The position numbers and the translations under genes were made by a program. From assembly GCF_016806695.1 (NCBI RefSeq), contig NZ_WUED01000002.1, forward strand, positions 62,001 through 126,000: DNA of 64,000 nt, in the 5' to 3' direction. The notes beneath the pieces are model-generated. The model had not been told where the DNA came from and made no database searches. It worked only from the letters and a program-made list of their open reading frames with translations. The stretch comes from Campylobacter bilis. GTDB taxonomy: Bacteria; Campylobacterota; Campylobacteria; Campylobacterales; Campylobacteraceae. Positions 37,516 through 47,067 of the stretch are shown one piece after another. Every line of letters starts with the position of its first letter. Within the stretch, counting starts at the first letter, position 1.

Positions 37516-39030
37516 AGACAGTTTAAATCCTAAAAATATCAATGCGGCTATAATACCTGCAGCAGGTAAGGTAATAATCCAAGCTAATCCTATAGGTTTC
37601 ATCATAATCCAATTTGCGTTTTTGTTATAAACTCCTATGCCTAAAATAGCTCCTATAAGAGTGTGTGTTGAGCTAACTGGAATTCCAAATTGCGTTGCTA
37701 GAAGTATTACAGCACTTGCTCCAAGTTCTGCAGAAAAGCCTGTGGTAGGACGTATATTTGCAAGTTTTGAACCCACTGTAGTGATCACTTCTTTGCCTAA
37801 AAACCAAAGTCCTGTAACTAAGGCAACTCCAAACATGGCTAAAGCCGCAAAAGGTACAGGAGAGGTTGCATTTATAGCACCGTTTTTTAAAACATCTAAA
37901 ATAGCTGCAAAAGGTCCAATAGCATTAGCAATATCATTAGCACCATGAGAGAAAGCAAAACTAGATGCGGTGAATATTTGAAACCATGAAAAAATTCTAT
38001 TGGTGGTTTTATTAAGTTCTGTTTTTTTAACGATTTTAACTATGGCAAATGTACCTACATAGCTTATAGTTCCTATAATTCCTATAATCCAGAAATTTTG
38101 TAAAACATTTAAAGTATTGACATTGTTTAAGCTTTTAAATAAAAACATAGTAGCAATAATAGTAGCAGCAATACAGCCAATGATTGGTATGTGGGTTTTT
38201 AAAATGGAATAAATATCGATATTTTTTTCTTGTTCTTTAAAATTTTTCATTTTGTTTTTATAAAAATTGTTTCCTTGCTCGTCTTCTTCTAAGGCTATGG
38301 AACTAAGTTCTTTAACTTGTTCTTCAAAGCTTTTATTTTTCAGTTCTAAAAAATATTCTTCTTTAAATTTTTTCTTTTCTTTTTTGATATTTTTTAAAGT
38401 GTTGTTGAGTTTTTCTGAGGGTTTTAAGATTTTCTTGTCTATATAAGAATAAATAATATAAGCTACAATACCCCCTAAAAGTGGAGAAGCTACCCAAGAA
38501 ATAACAATTTTTAAAATTTCACTCCATTGGACCATTGAAAAGGTTTGAATTCCATCAAATTTCAAAAAGCCCATCATCATGCTAGCACCTACTATTCCAC
38601 CAACTATACTGTGTGTTGTTGATACGGGTAGGCCTTTTTTGGTGGCAATAAAAATCCAAATTCCAGAACTTAAGAGTGCTGCAAGCATAATTATGACAAA
38701 AAGCATAGGATCAAGAGAATTAGGAAAGACAACAATACCACTGCGTATAGTTTTGGTAACTTCTGCACCAGCAAAGATTGCTCCGCTAAGTTCAAATACA
38801 GCAGCAATGATTAAAGCTTGCTTGATAGTTACAGTTTTAGCACCAACACTTGTTCCAAAAGAATTTGCAACATCATTTCCACCTATGTTAAATGCCATAA
38901 AAATACCAAATATAGAAGCAAGAAGGAAAAGAATTAATTGATGTTGTGAAATATAGCCAAAGCCCCATATAATAAATGCAATAGTACTAATAATAAAAAT
39001 AATAAAAGCTATTAAATTGTCTTTTTGCAT
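37504..39030 (-). CDS. Inorganic phosphate transporter, Pit family
   Basis: A 508-residue membrane protein with about ten helices. Two PiT signatures are present: GGNDVANSFGTSVGAKT near residue 50 and SHGANDIANAIGPFAA near 360, and two copies of the PVSSTH-type segment (PVSTTHS and PVSSTHT). The long charged loop (about 195-275) is cytoplasmic. It imports phosphate with a cation. ATG 39030 is preferred to the TTG at 39036. It overlaps the 3' end of the dihydroorotase gene by 12 bp. Confidence 0.9.
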   Translation of the reverse strand: MQKDNLIAFIIFIISTIAFIIWGFGYISQHQLILFLLASIFGIFMAFNIGGNDVANSFGTSVGAKTVTIKQALIIAAVFELSGAIFAGAEVTKTIRSGIVVFPNSLDPMLFVIIMLAALLSSGIWIFIATKKGLPVSTTHSIVGGIVGASMMMGFLKFDGIQTFSMVQWSEILKIVISWVASPLLGGIVAYIIYSYIDKKILKPSEKLNNTLKNIKKEKKKFKEEYFLELKNKSFEEQVKELSSIALEEDEQGNNFYKNKMKNFKEQEKNIDIYSILKTHIPIIGCIAATIIATMFLFKSLNNVNTLNVLQNFWIIGIIGTISYVGTFAIVKIVKKTELNKTTNRIFSWFQIFTASSFAFSHGANDIANAIGPFAAILDVLKNGAINATSPVPFAALAMFGVALVTGLWFLGKEVITTVGSKLANIRPTTGFSAELGASAVILLATQFGIPVSSTHTLIGAILGIGVYNKNANWIMMKPIGLAWIITLPAAGIIAALIFLGFKLSLGI

Positions 39031-39163
39031 TGACAAACCTTTTTTATTTTAATTATACACATATTTGCTTTAAATTTGCAAGTTTATTTTTCAAGCTTTG
39101 AAAGATATGATTTTTATTTGTATTAATTTTTTATAATAATATTTCAATAATTAAAGAGGGAAT

Positions 39164-39979
39164 ATGGAAAAGATGCGAGGGGTTTTTTGTATTATTATAT
39201 TTTTTTCTTTGTTACATTGTGATGAGCTTGCAGATGCTTTAGCTAAAAATAATTCTAGAAATTCTTGGAAATATTTTGATTATAAAAAAATTAAAAAAGC
39301 ACCGCAAATTCCAGAAGAAAATATCGATTTGCAAAGTACTTTTGATAATTTACTTTCAAAAGTTTTAGAAAACAATAATGGCATAGATAAAACAGATGGA
39401 AATTTAGATTTTGAAAATGAAAATGCTCAAGTTAAAAATTTAAATTCTCTTTATGAGTGGGAGAATAATTCTTTGCTTTTTCAAAAAGAACTTTTTATAG
39501 ATCAAAGCAATTATAATTACTCAGGAGGTTTAATCAATCGTTATGAAAAAGATGATTTTTTATTTGGAGTTAATGGTTTTATAGACAAGCAAAAAGAACA
39601 AAAAGATACTAAAAGTTTTGGTGCAGAATTTGGCTATAGTAATTTTATAAAAGCTTATAGTAATTATTATATACCTAATGAAGCAGAAAAGAATTTGCAA
39701 CTTGGAGTAAGTTTTGTAATTCCTGCTTATACGGCTTTTGCTTTTGATATAAGCAAAGACAATGATAAAATAAATTATCAAATGTCTTATTCTCCTTATA
39801 GTGTGTTTAGTTTAAATTTATTGCATCGTGATTACAATGCTAGAGAAAGCATTGATGATACTGTTGTTCGATTGGGGTTTAGCTTCAATTTTAAGGAAGA
39901 CTTTTTAAAACAATTTAGAAAAAAAGACAATGCTTTAAAAGAAATAAATCGATACGATTTTCTTCAAAGAACGTATTAA
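39164..39979 (+). CDS. Exported protein, possible outer-membrane beta-barrel
   Basis: A 271-residue protein with a signal-like N-terminus (about 3-19), a variable acidic region (about 25-110), and a C-terminal part of alternating strands (about 115-245). The segments GVNGFIDKQ, GAEFGYSNFIKAYSNYYIP and LQLGVSFVIPAYTAFAF recall the inverse-autotransporter barrel of intimin and invasin, and NARES-to-LGFSFNF reads like a last strand. That is inference from pattern. No passenger domain exists. It ends convergent to dctA with a 4-bp overlap. Confidence 0.6.
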   Translation: MEKMRGVFCIIIFFSLLHCDELADALAKNNSRNSWKYFDYKKIKKAPQIPEENIDLQSTFDNLLSKVLENNNGIDKTDGNLDFENENAQVKNLNSLYEWENNSLLFQKELFIDQSNYNYSGGLINRYEKDDFLFGVNGFIDKQKEQKDTKSFGAEFGYSNFIKAYSNYYIPNEAEKNLQLGVSFVIPAYTAFAFDISKDNDKINYQMSYSPYSVFSLNLLHRDYNARESIDDTVVRLGFSFNFKEDFLKQFRKKDNALKEINRYDFLQRTY

Positions 39980-41352
39980 GTCATTCCTGCATTATGAAAT
40001 TTTTCTGGATTATTTATAGCATAATTGAATTGTTCCCAATTGATTTGTTTATCCCAGATTGCAACGATTAAAGCCGCGACACTGTTTCCACATAGATTTC
40101 CTACAGATCTCATTTCAGACATAAATTTATCAACTCCTAAAAGAACGCTTATTGCAGCTACAGGTAACACCTGTGCTAAAGTTGCATTTGCTTCGGCAAT
40201 TTGCATGTTTGCTAGAGCTGTTAAGGTGCTTCCTAGTACTATAAAGCCTGATCCAGTGACACCTACTGCACCTTTTGAGGCTATCATTAAAACTATTAGA
40301 ATGCTGATTTCGTGACTTAAACTTAAATTAACATTATAAGCTTGTGCTAAGAAAATAAGACTCATAGCTAAATAAATATTGGTACAATCAAGATTAAAGC
40401 TGTATCCTGTGGATAGGACAAGTCCTACGGTTGTTTTAGAAATTCCTGCTTTTTCAAGTTTACGCATTAAAGGAGCAAGAGCAGATTCGCTTGAGCTAGT
40501 TGCAAAAACAATCAATACCTCCCTTGATATAAATCTCATGAAATTAAATATATTTACTTTTGCAAAATAGCAAATCAGGCCTAAAATTCCAAATATAAAT
40601 ATAAGACATGAAATGAGCATCACTAAAAGCAAATAAGCAAGATTGATTAAAGAGTTAATTCCATATTGTGCTATGAGTACAGCCATGGCTGAAAATGCTG
40701 CAATAGGACTAAAATACATAATAATTTGTAAGATTTTAAAGACAAAATTTTGTATGATTTCAAAAAATCTTTGTATGGCTTGTTTATCTTCTGTTTTCAT
40801 TAAAGAAATGATTAAAGCACTAATAATAGCAAGGAATAAAACTTGTATAGTTTTTCCTTGTGTGAAAGGCGTGATGATATCAGTAGGTATGGCGTTTTTT
40901 AAAATATGTATGATTTCTGAACTTGCATCAACTTGAGTGCCTTGAACAATATATTTTTCTACACTTTTAGAGTCTATTTTATTAGGATCAAGATTCATCC
41001 CGTGTCCAGGTTGCATAATATTTGCCATAAAAATACCAATAATTAGGGCAAGTGTGCTTACAACTTCAAAATAAATTCCTGCTTTAAGACCTATGCTTCC
41101 TACTTTTTTTAAGCTTTCAAGGCTTATAATCCCTAAAATCAAAGTGACAAAAATAATAGGACCAATGAGTAATTTTAAAGCTTGTATAAAATAATCAATT
41201 CCTGGTTTGCTAGCAATAGCTAATTCTTTATCTGTATATCCAAGTATAATACCTGTTATAATGCCTATAATGACCCAAAATCCAAGGCTTTTTATAATAC
41301 GTTTGTATAAAGGTGGATTTGTTTTTGTGAAAGTTTGATTTAAAGTTTCCAA
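39976..41352 (-). CDS. dctA: Dicarboxylate:cation symporter (DAACS family)
   Basis: A 458-residue transporter with eight predicted helices and the family signatures ATSSSESALAPLM, LDCTNIYLAMSLIFLAQA and GVTGSGFIVL (conserved serine-rich and substrate loops). It imports succinate, fumarate, malate or aspartate. I start it at TTG 41352, since AAGGAGG (41363-41357) lies four bases upstream; the frame continues to ATG 41403 without a comparable ribosome site, and the extra residues are basic. Annotators may choose the longer form. Confidence 0.88.
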   Translation of the reverse strand: METLNQTFTKTNPPLYKRIIKSLGFWVIIGIITGIILGYTDKELAIASKPGIDYFIQALKLLIGPIIFVTLILGIISLESLKKVGSIGLKAGIYFEVVSTLALIIGIFMANIMQPGHGMNLDPNKIDSKSVEKYIVQGTQVDASSEIIHILKNAIPTDIITPFTQGKTIQVLFLAIISALIISLMKTEDKQAIQRFFEIIQNFVFKILQIIMYFSPIAAFSAMAVLIAQYGINSLINLAYLLLVMLISCLIFIFGILGLICYFAKVNIFNFMRFISREVLIVFATSSSESALAPLMRKLEKAGISKTTVGLVLSTGYSFNLDCTNIYLAMSLIFLAQAYNVNLSLSHEISILIVLMIASKGAVGVTGSGFIVLGSTLTALANMQIAEANATLAQVLPVAAISVLLGVDKFMSEMRSVGNLCGNSVAALIVAIWDKQINWEQFNYAINNPEKFHNAGMT

Positions 41353-41403
41353 GCATCCTCCTTGAGATTTGATCTTTTTATTTTTAAGATAAAACATTTG
41401 CAT

Positions 41404-41970
41404 TTCAAATTAAAAGTTTTTTAAATTATAAAAAATATTTTTTAAAAGTATTTTAATTTTTGATATTTGGCATTTTTTAGGCTAAATATTTTATTAAGAG
41501 TGTATTAAAGAAACAATATTTTTTATGAACAAATTTATTTTGATTATTTTTAAAGTTATTTAGTCTATCACCCAGAGTGATGATAACTTTGATGTATTGC
41601 TTGAGAGTTTTGGTATTGTTGATGAAGTATTTGCTAATAATATTACTTTGTAATTTATAATTAATATAAAATTAAGATGTATTTTTTAATTATAGTTTAT
41701 TATTTTTCAATAAAGTTAAAAAAGGTTGGCGATTAAAACAAATTGAGATAAATTTTTTAATTCTTTGTTAAAGAATTAAAAAAAGCAATTTTGATATATA
41801 GAATAGTTTGTGTAAAAATTAAAAATTAGCCCAAATTGCAAATAATCTTAACAGTACTATTGACATATCTAAGAAAATCAATAAGGCTTCTTAGATTTAA
41901 AAACGAGTTTGTTTTAAGTCTAAATATTATATAATCTTTCTTAAAAATTTATCATTTTTCAAGGCAAAAT
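41404..41970 (+). pseudogene. Gap holding small decayed coding remnants where cetAB energy-taxis genes are expected
   Basis: No intact gene lies between dctA and mnmG. A 30-codon open remnant at 41564-41653 and a 23-codon one at 41823-41894 (LAQIANNLNSTIDIS-type, resembling the end of a chemoreceptor signalling helix) sit in AT-rich filler. In recalled C. jejuni gene order Cj1191c, cetA and cetB occupy this place on this strand. An inverted repeat ATCTAAGAA/TTCTTAGAT (41867-41875 with 41889-41897) and a hairpin at 41759-41777 are present. Assignment of remnants to those genes is tentative. Confidence 0.4.
41930..41935 (+). promoter_or_regulatory. mnmG -10 element
   Basis: TATAAT at 41930-41935, 35 bp before the mnmG ATG, in an AT-rich context with no clear -35. 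CAAGGC precedes the start codon. Confidence 0.55.
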
Positions 41971-43830
41971 ATGTTTGATATCATTGTTATAGGTGGCGGT
42001 CATGCAGGGATTGAAGCAAGTGCTGCAGCCGCTAGAATGGGTAAGAAAACCTTACTTTTAACTACTTTAATTGATCAAATAGGAGCAGCAAGCTGTAATC
42101 CAGCTATAGGTGGACTTGCTAAAGGGCATTTAGTAAAAGAGCTTGATGCTATGGGCGGACTTATGGGTGAAATTACAGATCAAGCAGGGATACAATTTCG
42201 CATTTTAAATGAAAGTAAAGGCGTGGCTGTACAAGGCAGTAGAGCTCAAATTGATATGGATAAATATCGTATTATTACACGCAATAAACTTTTAAAATTG
42301 TCAAATTTAGAAATTTCTCAAGAGCAAGCTACGGCTTTAATTTTAGAAAATAATGAAGTTAAAGGTGTGCAAACAAATTTAGAAAATAAATACCTTACTA
42401 AAAAGGTGATACTTACAACAGGAACTTTTTTAAATGGTCTTATTCATGTGGGTGAAAATAAACTTGAAGCAGGAAGAGTAGGGGAGTTAGCTTCGCTTAA
42501 ACTTGGTAATTATTTGCAAACTTTAGGTTTGAAAATAGGGCGTTTAAAAACAGGAACTTGTCCAAGAGTGGATGCAAAAACTATTGATTTTAGCGTACTT
42601 GAAATTCAAAATGGAGATATGTATCCTAAGGCTTTTAGTTTTCGTTCAAAAAATTTCAATCCCAAGCAACTTCCTTGCTATATAGCACGTACCAATGATA
42701 CCACACATGAAATTATTAAAAAGAATTTTTATCGTGCTCCATTATTTACAGGACAGATTGAAGGTGTAGGGCCTAGATACTGTCCTTCTATAGAGGATAA
42801 AATCAAACGTTTTTCTGATAAGCAAAGTCACCATCTTTTCATAGAGCCTCAAACTATTGATGCAACAGAGTATTATATTAATGGTTTTTCAACTTCTTTG
42901 CCTTATGAAGTGCAAATTCAAATGTTGCATACAATAAAGGGCTTTGAAAAAGCTAAAATTACGCGTTTTGGTTATGCTATAGAATATGATTATATAGAAC
43001 CTACCCAATTAAAACATACTTTAGAGCTTAAAAAAATTAATAATCTTTATTGTGCAGGACAGATTAATGGAACAACAGGTTATGAGGAAGCTGCAGCACA
43101 AGGTTTTATGGCCGGAATTAATGCGTGTTTGAGTATAGATGCAAAAGAGCCTTTTATTTTAAGACGTGATGAGGCTTATATTGGTGTTTTAATTGATGAT
43201 TTGGTGATTAAAGGCACAAAAGAACCTTACAGGATGTTTACTTCAAGAGCTGAGTTTAGATTGCTTTTAAGGGAAGAGAATGCTATACTTAGGCTTGGAA
43301 AATATGGCTATGATATGGGGCTTTTAAATGATGAAGATTTTATGTATATTCAAAATATTAAAAATAATTTTGATAAAGGACTTGGGTTTTTGCTTTCTAC
43401 AGAGTTGACTCCAAATAACCAAAACAATGCTTTTTTAGACAGCTTGGGTGAGGATAAAATTTCTTCCATTGTAAATCTTCAAAAAATTGTTGCAAGATCT
43501 AGTTTTAATATAGAAAAATTAAAAAAACTCGATCCTATGTTTGAAATTATGGATGAGCATTCTTTAAGAGAAATTTTAAATGAAGCAAAATACTACCATT
43601 ATATAAGTATGCAAAAAGCCCAGGTAGAAAAAATGAAAAGTTTAAATATGCTTAAAATTCCTCATGATTTTGATTTTGCGAAAGTGAGTGGTTTAAGCAA
43701 TGAGGTTGTAGAAAAGCTTAATTATCATAAGCCACCCACCCTTTTTGCTGCAAGTCAGATCAGTGGAATCACTCCTGCAGCACTTGATATTTTACAAATT
43801 TATATAAAAATACAAAAGAAAAAAAATTAA
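41971..43830 (+). CDS. mnmG: tRNA uridine-5-carboxymethylaminomethyl modification enzyme MnmG (GidA)
   Basis: A 619-residue FAD protein starting [17 protein letters not shown], with the GidA signatures [23 protein letters not shown]-type (SCNPAIGGL) and [16 protein letters not shown], and conserved cysteine in GTCPRVD. With MnmE it modifies U34 of tRNAs. The length is normal. The next gene on this strand, petA, starts 213 bp on; arsB, recalled for this interval in C. jejuni, is absent. Confidence 0.97.
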   Translation: MFDIIVIGGGHAGIEASAAAARMGKKTLLLTTLIDQIGAASCNPAIGGLAKGHLVKELDAMGGLMGEITDQAGIQFRILNESKGVAVQGSRAQIDMDKYRIITRNKLLKLSNLEISQEQATALILENNEVKGVQTNLENKYLTKKVILTTGTFLNGLIHVGENKLEAGRVGELASLKLGNYLQTLGLKIGRLKTGTCPRVDAKTIDFSVLEIQNGDMYPKAFSFRSKNFNPKQLPCYIARTNDTTHEIIKKNFYRAPLFTGQIEGVGPRYCPSIEDKIKRFSDKQSHHLFIEPQTIDATEYYINGFSTSLPYEVQIQMLHTIKGFEKAKITRFGYAIEYDYIEPTQLKHTLELKKINNLYCAGQINGTTGYEEAAAQGFMAGINACLSIDAKEPFILRRDEAYIGVLIDDLVIKGTKEPYRMFTSRAEFRLLLREENAILRLGKYGYDMGLLNDEDFMYIQNIKNNFDKGLGFLLSTELTPNNQNNAFLDSLGEDKISSIVNLQKIVARSSFNIEKLKKLDPMFEIMDEHSLREILNEAKYYHYISMQKAQVEKMKSLNMLKIPHDFDFAKVSGLSNEVVEKLNYHKPPTLFAASQISGITPAALDILQIYIKIQKKKN

Positions 43831-44043
43831 TTTTTATTATTTTATAGTTTATTTTGTTTTTTAAAAATTTAATGAAATTATTTTGCGTATTTTTTCAATT
43901 TTTTGAGTTTTCTATCTAATGTCTTCTTTCTTTATTTTTATTAATACATAAAATCAAAACTTAATCAAAACAAAGAAAAAATTTATTTTAATTTGGATAG
44001 AATTCTAGTTTTGTTAAATAATTAAAAATCGAAAGGACAAGTT

Positions 44044-44547
44044 ATGGCTACATCTAAGAGTAGACGAAGCTTTATAGGTTTCGCATTTGGAAGCGTAGCT
44101 GCTGTGGGCGGTGTTTTCTCGCTTGTCGCGATGAAAAAAACTTGGGATCCCCTTCCAAGTGTTAAAGCTGCAGGCTTTACTACAGTAGATTTATCTGGAA
44201 TGCAAGATGGAGAACTTAGAACTATAGAATGGCGTAAAAAACCCATTTTTATATTGAAAAAAGATGCAAATATGCCAAAAGATGCAAAACGCGATGTTAT
44301 TGTAGCAAATGCGGCTTATACTGTAGTTATAGGGCTTTGTACGCATTTAGGTTGTATACCTGCTTATCAAGCTAGTGAGCAATTATTCAAATGTGCCTGT
44401 CATGGTGGAGAATTTGATACTAGTGGAAAAAATGTTTTTGGACCTCCTCCAAAACCTCTTGAAATTCCTCCTTTTAAAATTGATGGAACCAAACTTGTTT
44501 TAGGTGAAGAAGGTTCTGAGTATAAAAAAATGATAGCGGAGGCTTAA
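44044..44547 (+). CDS. petA: Ubiquinol-cytochrome c reductase Rieske iron-sulfur subunit
   Basis: A 167-residue Rieske protein with a twin-arginine signal (SRRSFIGFAFG) and membrane helix, then the [2Fe-2S] ligands Cys99-Thr-His101 with Cys104, and Cys117-Ala-Cys119-His120-Gly. Cys104 and Cys119 would form the stabilising disulfide. It takes electrons from menaquinol in the bc1 complex. AAAGGA precedes the ATG. It opens the petABC operon. Confidence 0.96.
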   Translation: MATSKSRRSFIGFAFGSVAAVGGVFSLVAMKKTWDPLPSVKAAGFTTVDLSGMQDGELRTIEWRKKPIFILKKDANMPKDAKRDVIVANAAYTVVIGLCTHLGCIPAYQASEQLFKCACHGGEFDTSGKNVFGPPPKPLEIPPFKIDGTKLVLGEEGSEYKKMIAEA

Positions 44548-44548
44548 G

Positions 44549-45796
44549 ATGGCACAAATTAGAAAAGCTGATGGTCTTTTAGATTGGCTTGATCAAAGAC
44601 TTGCAATACACAAATTACTTGATGTTTTGATGATAAAATATTGGATACCAAAGCAAATTAATTTTCTTTGGGCCATGGGGGTTATTTTAACTACTTTGTT
44701 TGCAGTGCTTTTTGTTACAGGGCTTTTGCTTGTGATGTATTATAAGCCTGATACAGCACTTGCTTTTGATAGTGTTAATAAAACTATCATGCAAGAAGTA
44801 GATTATGGTTGGCTTTGGCGTCATATGCACGGTGTTGCCGCTTCAATTGTATTTTTAATTATATATATACATATGTTAACAGGAATTTATTATGGTTCTT
44901 ATAAAAAGGGCCGTGAGATGATTTGGGTTAGCGGTATGCTTTTGTTTGTAGTATTTTCTGCTGAAGCTTTTAGTGGCTATATGCTTCCTTGGGGTCAAAT
45001 GAGCTATTGGGCAGCTCAAGTTATTACAAATCTTTTTGGTGGTATTCCTTTTATTGGTCCTGAACTTGTGATTTGGATTCGCGGAGATTATGCAGTTTCT
45101 GATCCGACTTTAACAAGATTTTTTATGTTGCATGTATGCTTACTTCCTATAGTTATTATAGCTATTATAGTATTTCATTTTTACTCTTTAAGAATTCCTC
45201 ATGTAAATAATGAAATTTCTGAGGAATTAGATTTTGATTTGGAAGCTGAAAAATACATGGCAGGGGATACAAAAAGTTCTAAAGTCATTCCTTTTTGGCC
45301 AGGATTTTTATCTAAAGATTTTATGTATATAAGCTTTTTTATGATTTTCTTTTTTTATTTAGTGTGTTTTAAATTCGATTTTGCAATGGATCCTATTAAT
45401 TTTGATCCTGCAGATGCACTTAAAACTCCAGCACATATTTATCCTGAGTGGTATTTTTTGTGGAGTTATGAGGTTTTAAGAGGATTTTTCTTTGATATTG
45501 CTGGTATTAAAGCTTTTGATATAGGTTTGCTTGCTTTTGGTATTGCCCAGGTGATTTTCTTTTTGCTTCCTTGGCTTGATAGAAGCGATGTTGTAAAACC
45601 AGCACATGAAAGACCTTTATTTTTTATTTGGTTTTGGATTTTATTGATTGATTTGATTGTTCTTACAATTTATGGAAAACTTCCTCCAACAGGTGTTAAT
45701 GCTTGGGTTGGATTTTATGCTTCTGTTGTGTTTTTACTTTTGCTTATTGTAGTTTTACCAATTATTACAATTATGGAAAAAAAAGGAGCTAAATAA
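44549..45796 (+). CDS. petB: Cytochrome b subunit of the bc1 complex
   Basis: A 415-residue cytochrome b of eight or nine helices. The paired haem-ligand histidines lie in LWRHMHGVAAS and at FFMLHVCLLP with later HFYSLRIPH, and the quinol site PEWYF is present (residues about 306). It sits 1 bp after petA and overlaps petC by 1 bp. Confidence 0.96.
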   Translation: MAQIRKADGLLDWLDQRLAIHKLLDVLMIKYWIPKQINFLWAMGVILTTLFAVLFVTGLLLVMYYKPDTALAFDSVNKTIMQEVDYGWLWRHMHGVAASIVFLIIYIHMLTGIYYGSYKKGREMIWVSGMLLFVVFSAEAFSGYMLPWGQMSYWAAQVITNLFGGIPFIGPELVIWIRGDYAVSDPTLTRFFMLHVCLLPIVIIAIIVFHFYSLRIPHVNNEISEELDFDLEAEKYMAGDTKSSKVIPFWPGFLSKDFMYISFFMIFFFYLVCFKFDFAMDPINFDPADALKTPAHIYPEWYFLWSYEVLRGFFFDIAGIKAFDIGLLAFGIAQVIFFLLPWLDRSDVVKPAHERPLFFIWFWILLIDLIVLTIYGKLPPTGVNAWVGFYASVVFLLLLIVVLPIITIMEKKGAK

Positions 45797-46920
45797 TGAG
45801 AGAATTAAAAATATTTTTAGTAGTAGTTGTTTTTACTGCACTTGTGTATTGGGGCGTAGAGCCTTATGCACACTCGGTAATGAAACCTCATGTTACTCCT
45901 GCTAATTTTGATTTTGCTGTTGAAGATACTACTTTTGCAAAAAATACAGTCCAAAATAAGGAATTAGCTTTAAAAGAAGCACAAGCTTTGGGCGATTTAG
46001 CAAAAATTAAAAGTGCACAAAAAGAACTTGATGAGGCTAAAGCGAATTTAAATAAAATCGAAGCCCTTTGGGCTGAGGTTGCAAAAATAGATTTTGCTAA
46101 AGGCGATGCAAAAAAAGGGAAAGAATTTTTTAATAATAATTGTTTTGCATGTCATGGTATAAAAGAAGATGGAATTATGGCAAATATTACTGATTCTTCT
46201 ATGGGGGTTGTCCCACCTGATCTTAGTTCAGCAGGCGCTATATTTGATGAGAAGTTTTTAGCTGCTTTGATCATGCATCCTGCACTTGCTTTAAAAGTTG
46301 ATCATAAATTTGCAGATGCTTTTATCATGACAGCTTATAATAGTGAAACTTCAGGAGACAGCCAAGATCTTGTAAATGAGAATATAGCTAATGTTATTGC
46401 TTATCTTAAAGAAGTAAGCCTTCAATTTGAAGCCAATCAGAACTTAGCTATTAAAAAAGAAGTTGAAGTTAAATATGCTAATATGGAAAATAATGATCAA
46501 AAATTAGCTTTAATGCAAAAAGATATAGCTTTTGCTAAAAATAAAGCTACTTTTATTGAGGCTTGTGGACGTTGTCATGATATGAAATATGATAATTTCT
46601 TTGCTCCATCAAATAAAAATGATTTAAAAGCTTATTTAGGGTCGGTTCCACCTGATCTTTCTATGATGATTAGATCCCGTGGTCAAGAGTATTTACATGA
46701 TTTTATCAATAATACGCAAAAACTTCTCCCAGGAACTGCTATGCCAAGAGTAGGCTTAAAAGAATCTGCACAAGCTAAAGTTATATCTTATATCGAACAA
46801 GTAGGTGATAGTAAAAAAGAAGAAAGAAAAATTCTTGGGCTTTACATTATAGCTTTCTTTGTGATTTTAAGTGTTTTTGCTGTAGCTTGGAAACGTTCTG
46901 TTTGGTCTAAATTACATTGA
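45796..46920 (+). CDS. petC: Dihaem cytochrome c subunit of the bc1 complex
   Basis: A 374-residue protein with a membrane helix at about 5-20 and a C-terminal helix at about 346-362. Two c-type haem motifs, CFACH near residue 117 and CGRCH near 257, show a duplicated cytochrome c. The helical segment between about 52 and 90 is a charged coiled region. Dihaem PetC proteins are the epsilonproteobacterial form of cytochrome c1 and pass electrons to periplasmic cytochromes. It is the last gene of petABC. Confidence 0.94.
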   Translation: MRELKIFLVVVVFTALVYWGVEPYAHSVMKPHVTPANFDFAVEDTTFAKNTVQNKELALKEAQALGDLAKIKSAQKELDEAKANLNKIEALWAEVAKIDFAKGDAKKGKEFFNNNCFACHGIKEDGIMANITDSSMGVVPPDLSSAGAIFDEKFLAALIMHPALALKVDHKFADAFIMTAYNSETSGDSQDLVNENIANVIAYLKEVSLQFEANQNLAIKKEVEVKYANMENNDQKLALMQKDIAFAKNKATFIEACGRCHDMKYDNFFAPSNKNDLKAYLGSVPPDLSMMIRSRGQEYLHDFINNTQKLLPGTAMPRVGLKESAQAKVISYIEQVGDSKKEERKILGLYIIAFFVILSVFAVAWKRSVWSKLH

Positions 46921-46940
46921 TATAACATTTTAATATTACA

Positions 46941-46973
46941 TTTTTACCACTATTTGCCTTTTAGTGGTAAAAA
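46941..46973 (+). terminator. petABC terminator
   Basis: TTTTTACCACT and AGTGGTAAAAA form an 11-bp hairpin (46941-46951 with 46963-46973), 20 bp after petC, and a T-rich stretch follows. Confidence 0.7.
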
Positions 46974-47067
46974 ATCCCATTTTTTCTACATTTTTATTAA
47001 ATTTTAATATTCAAAGAGAGATACTTTACGCTGTAAAATTATTTTTATATATTTAGGAGTATTTTTT

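Noticed and set aside
41759-41777. AATTCTTT-GTT-AAAGAATT as a terminator
   Set aside because: No T-run follows it on either strand; it is in the gene-poor gap and is only an AT-rich hairpin.
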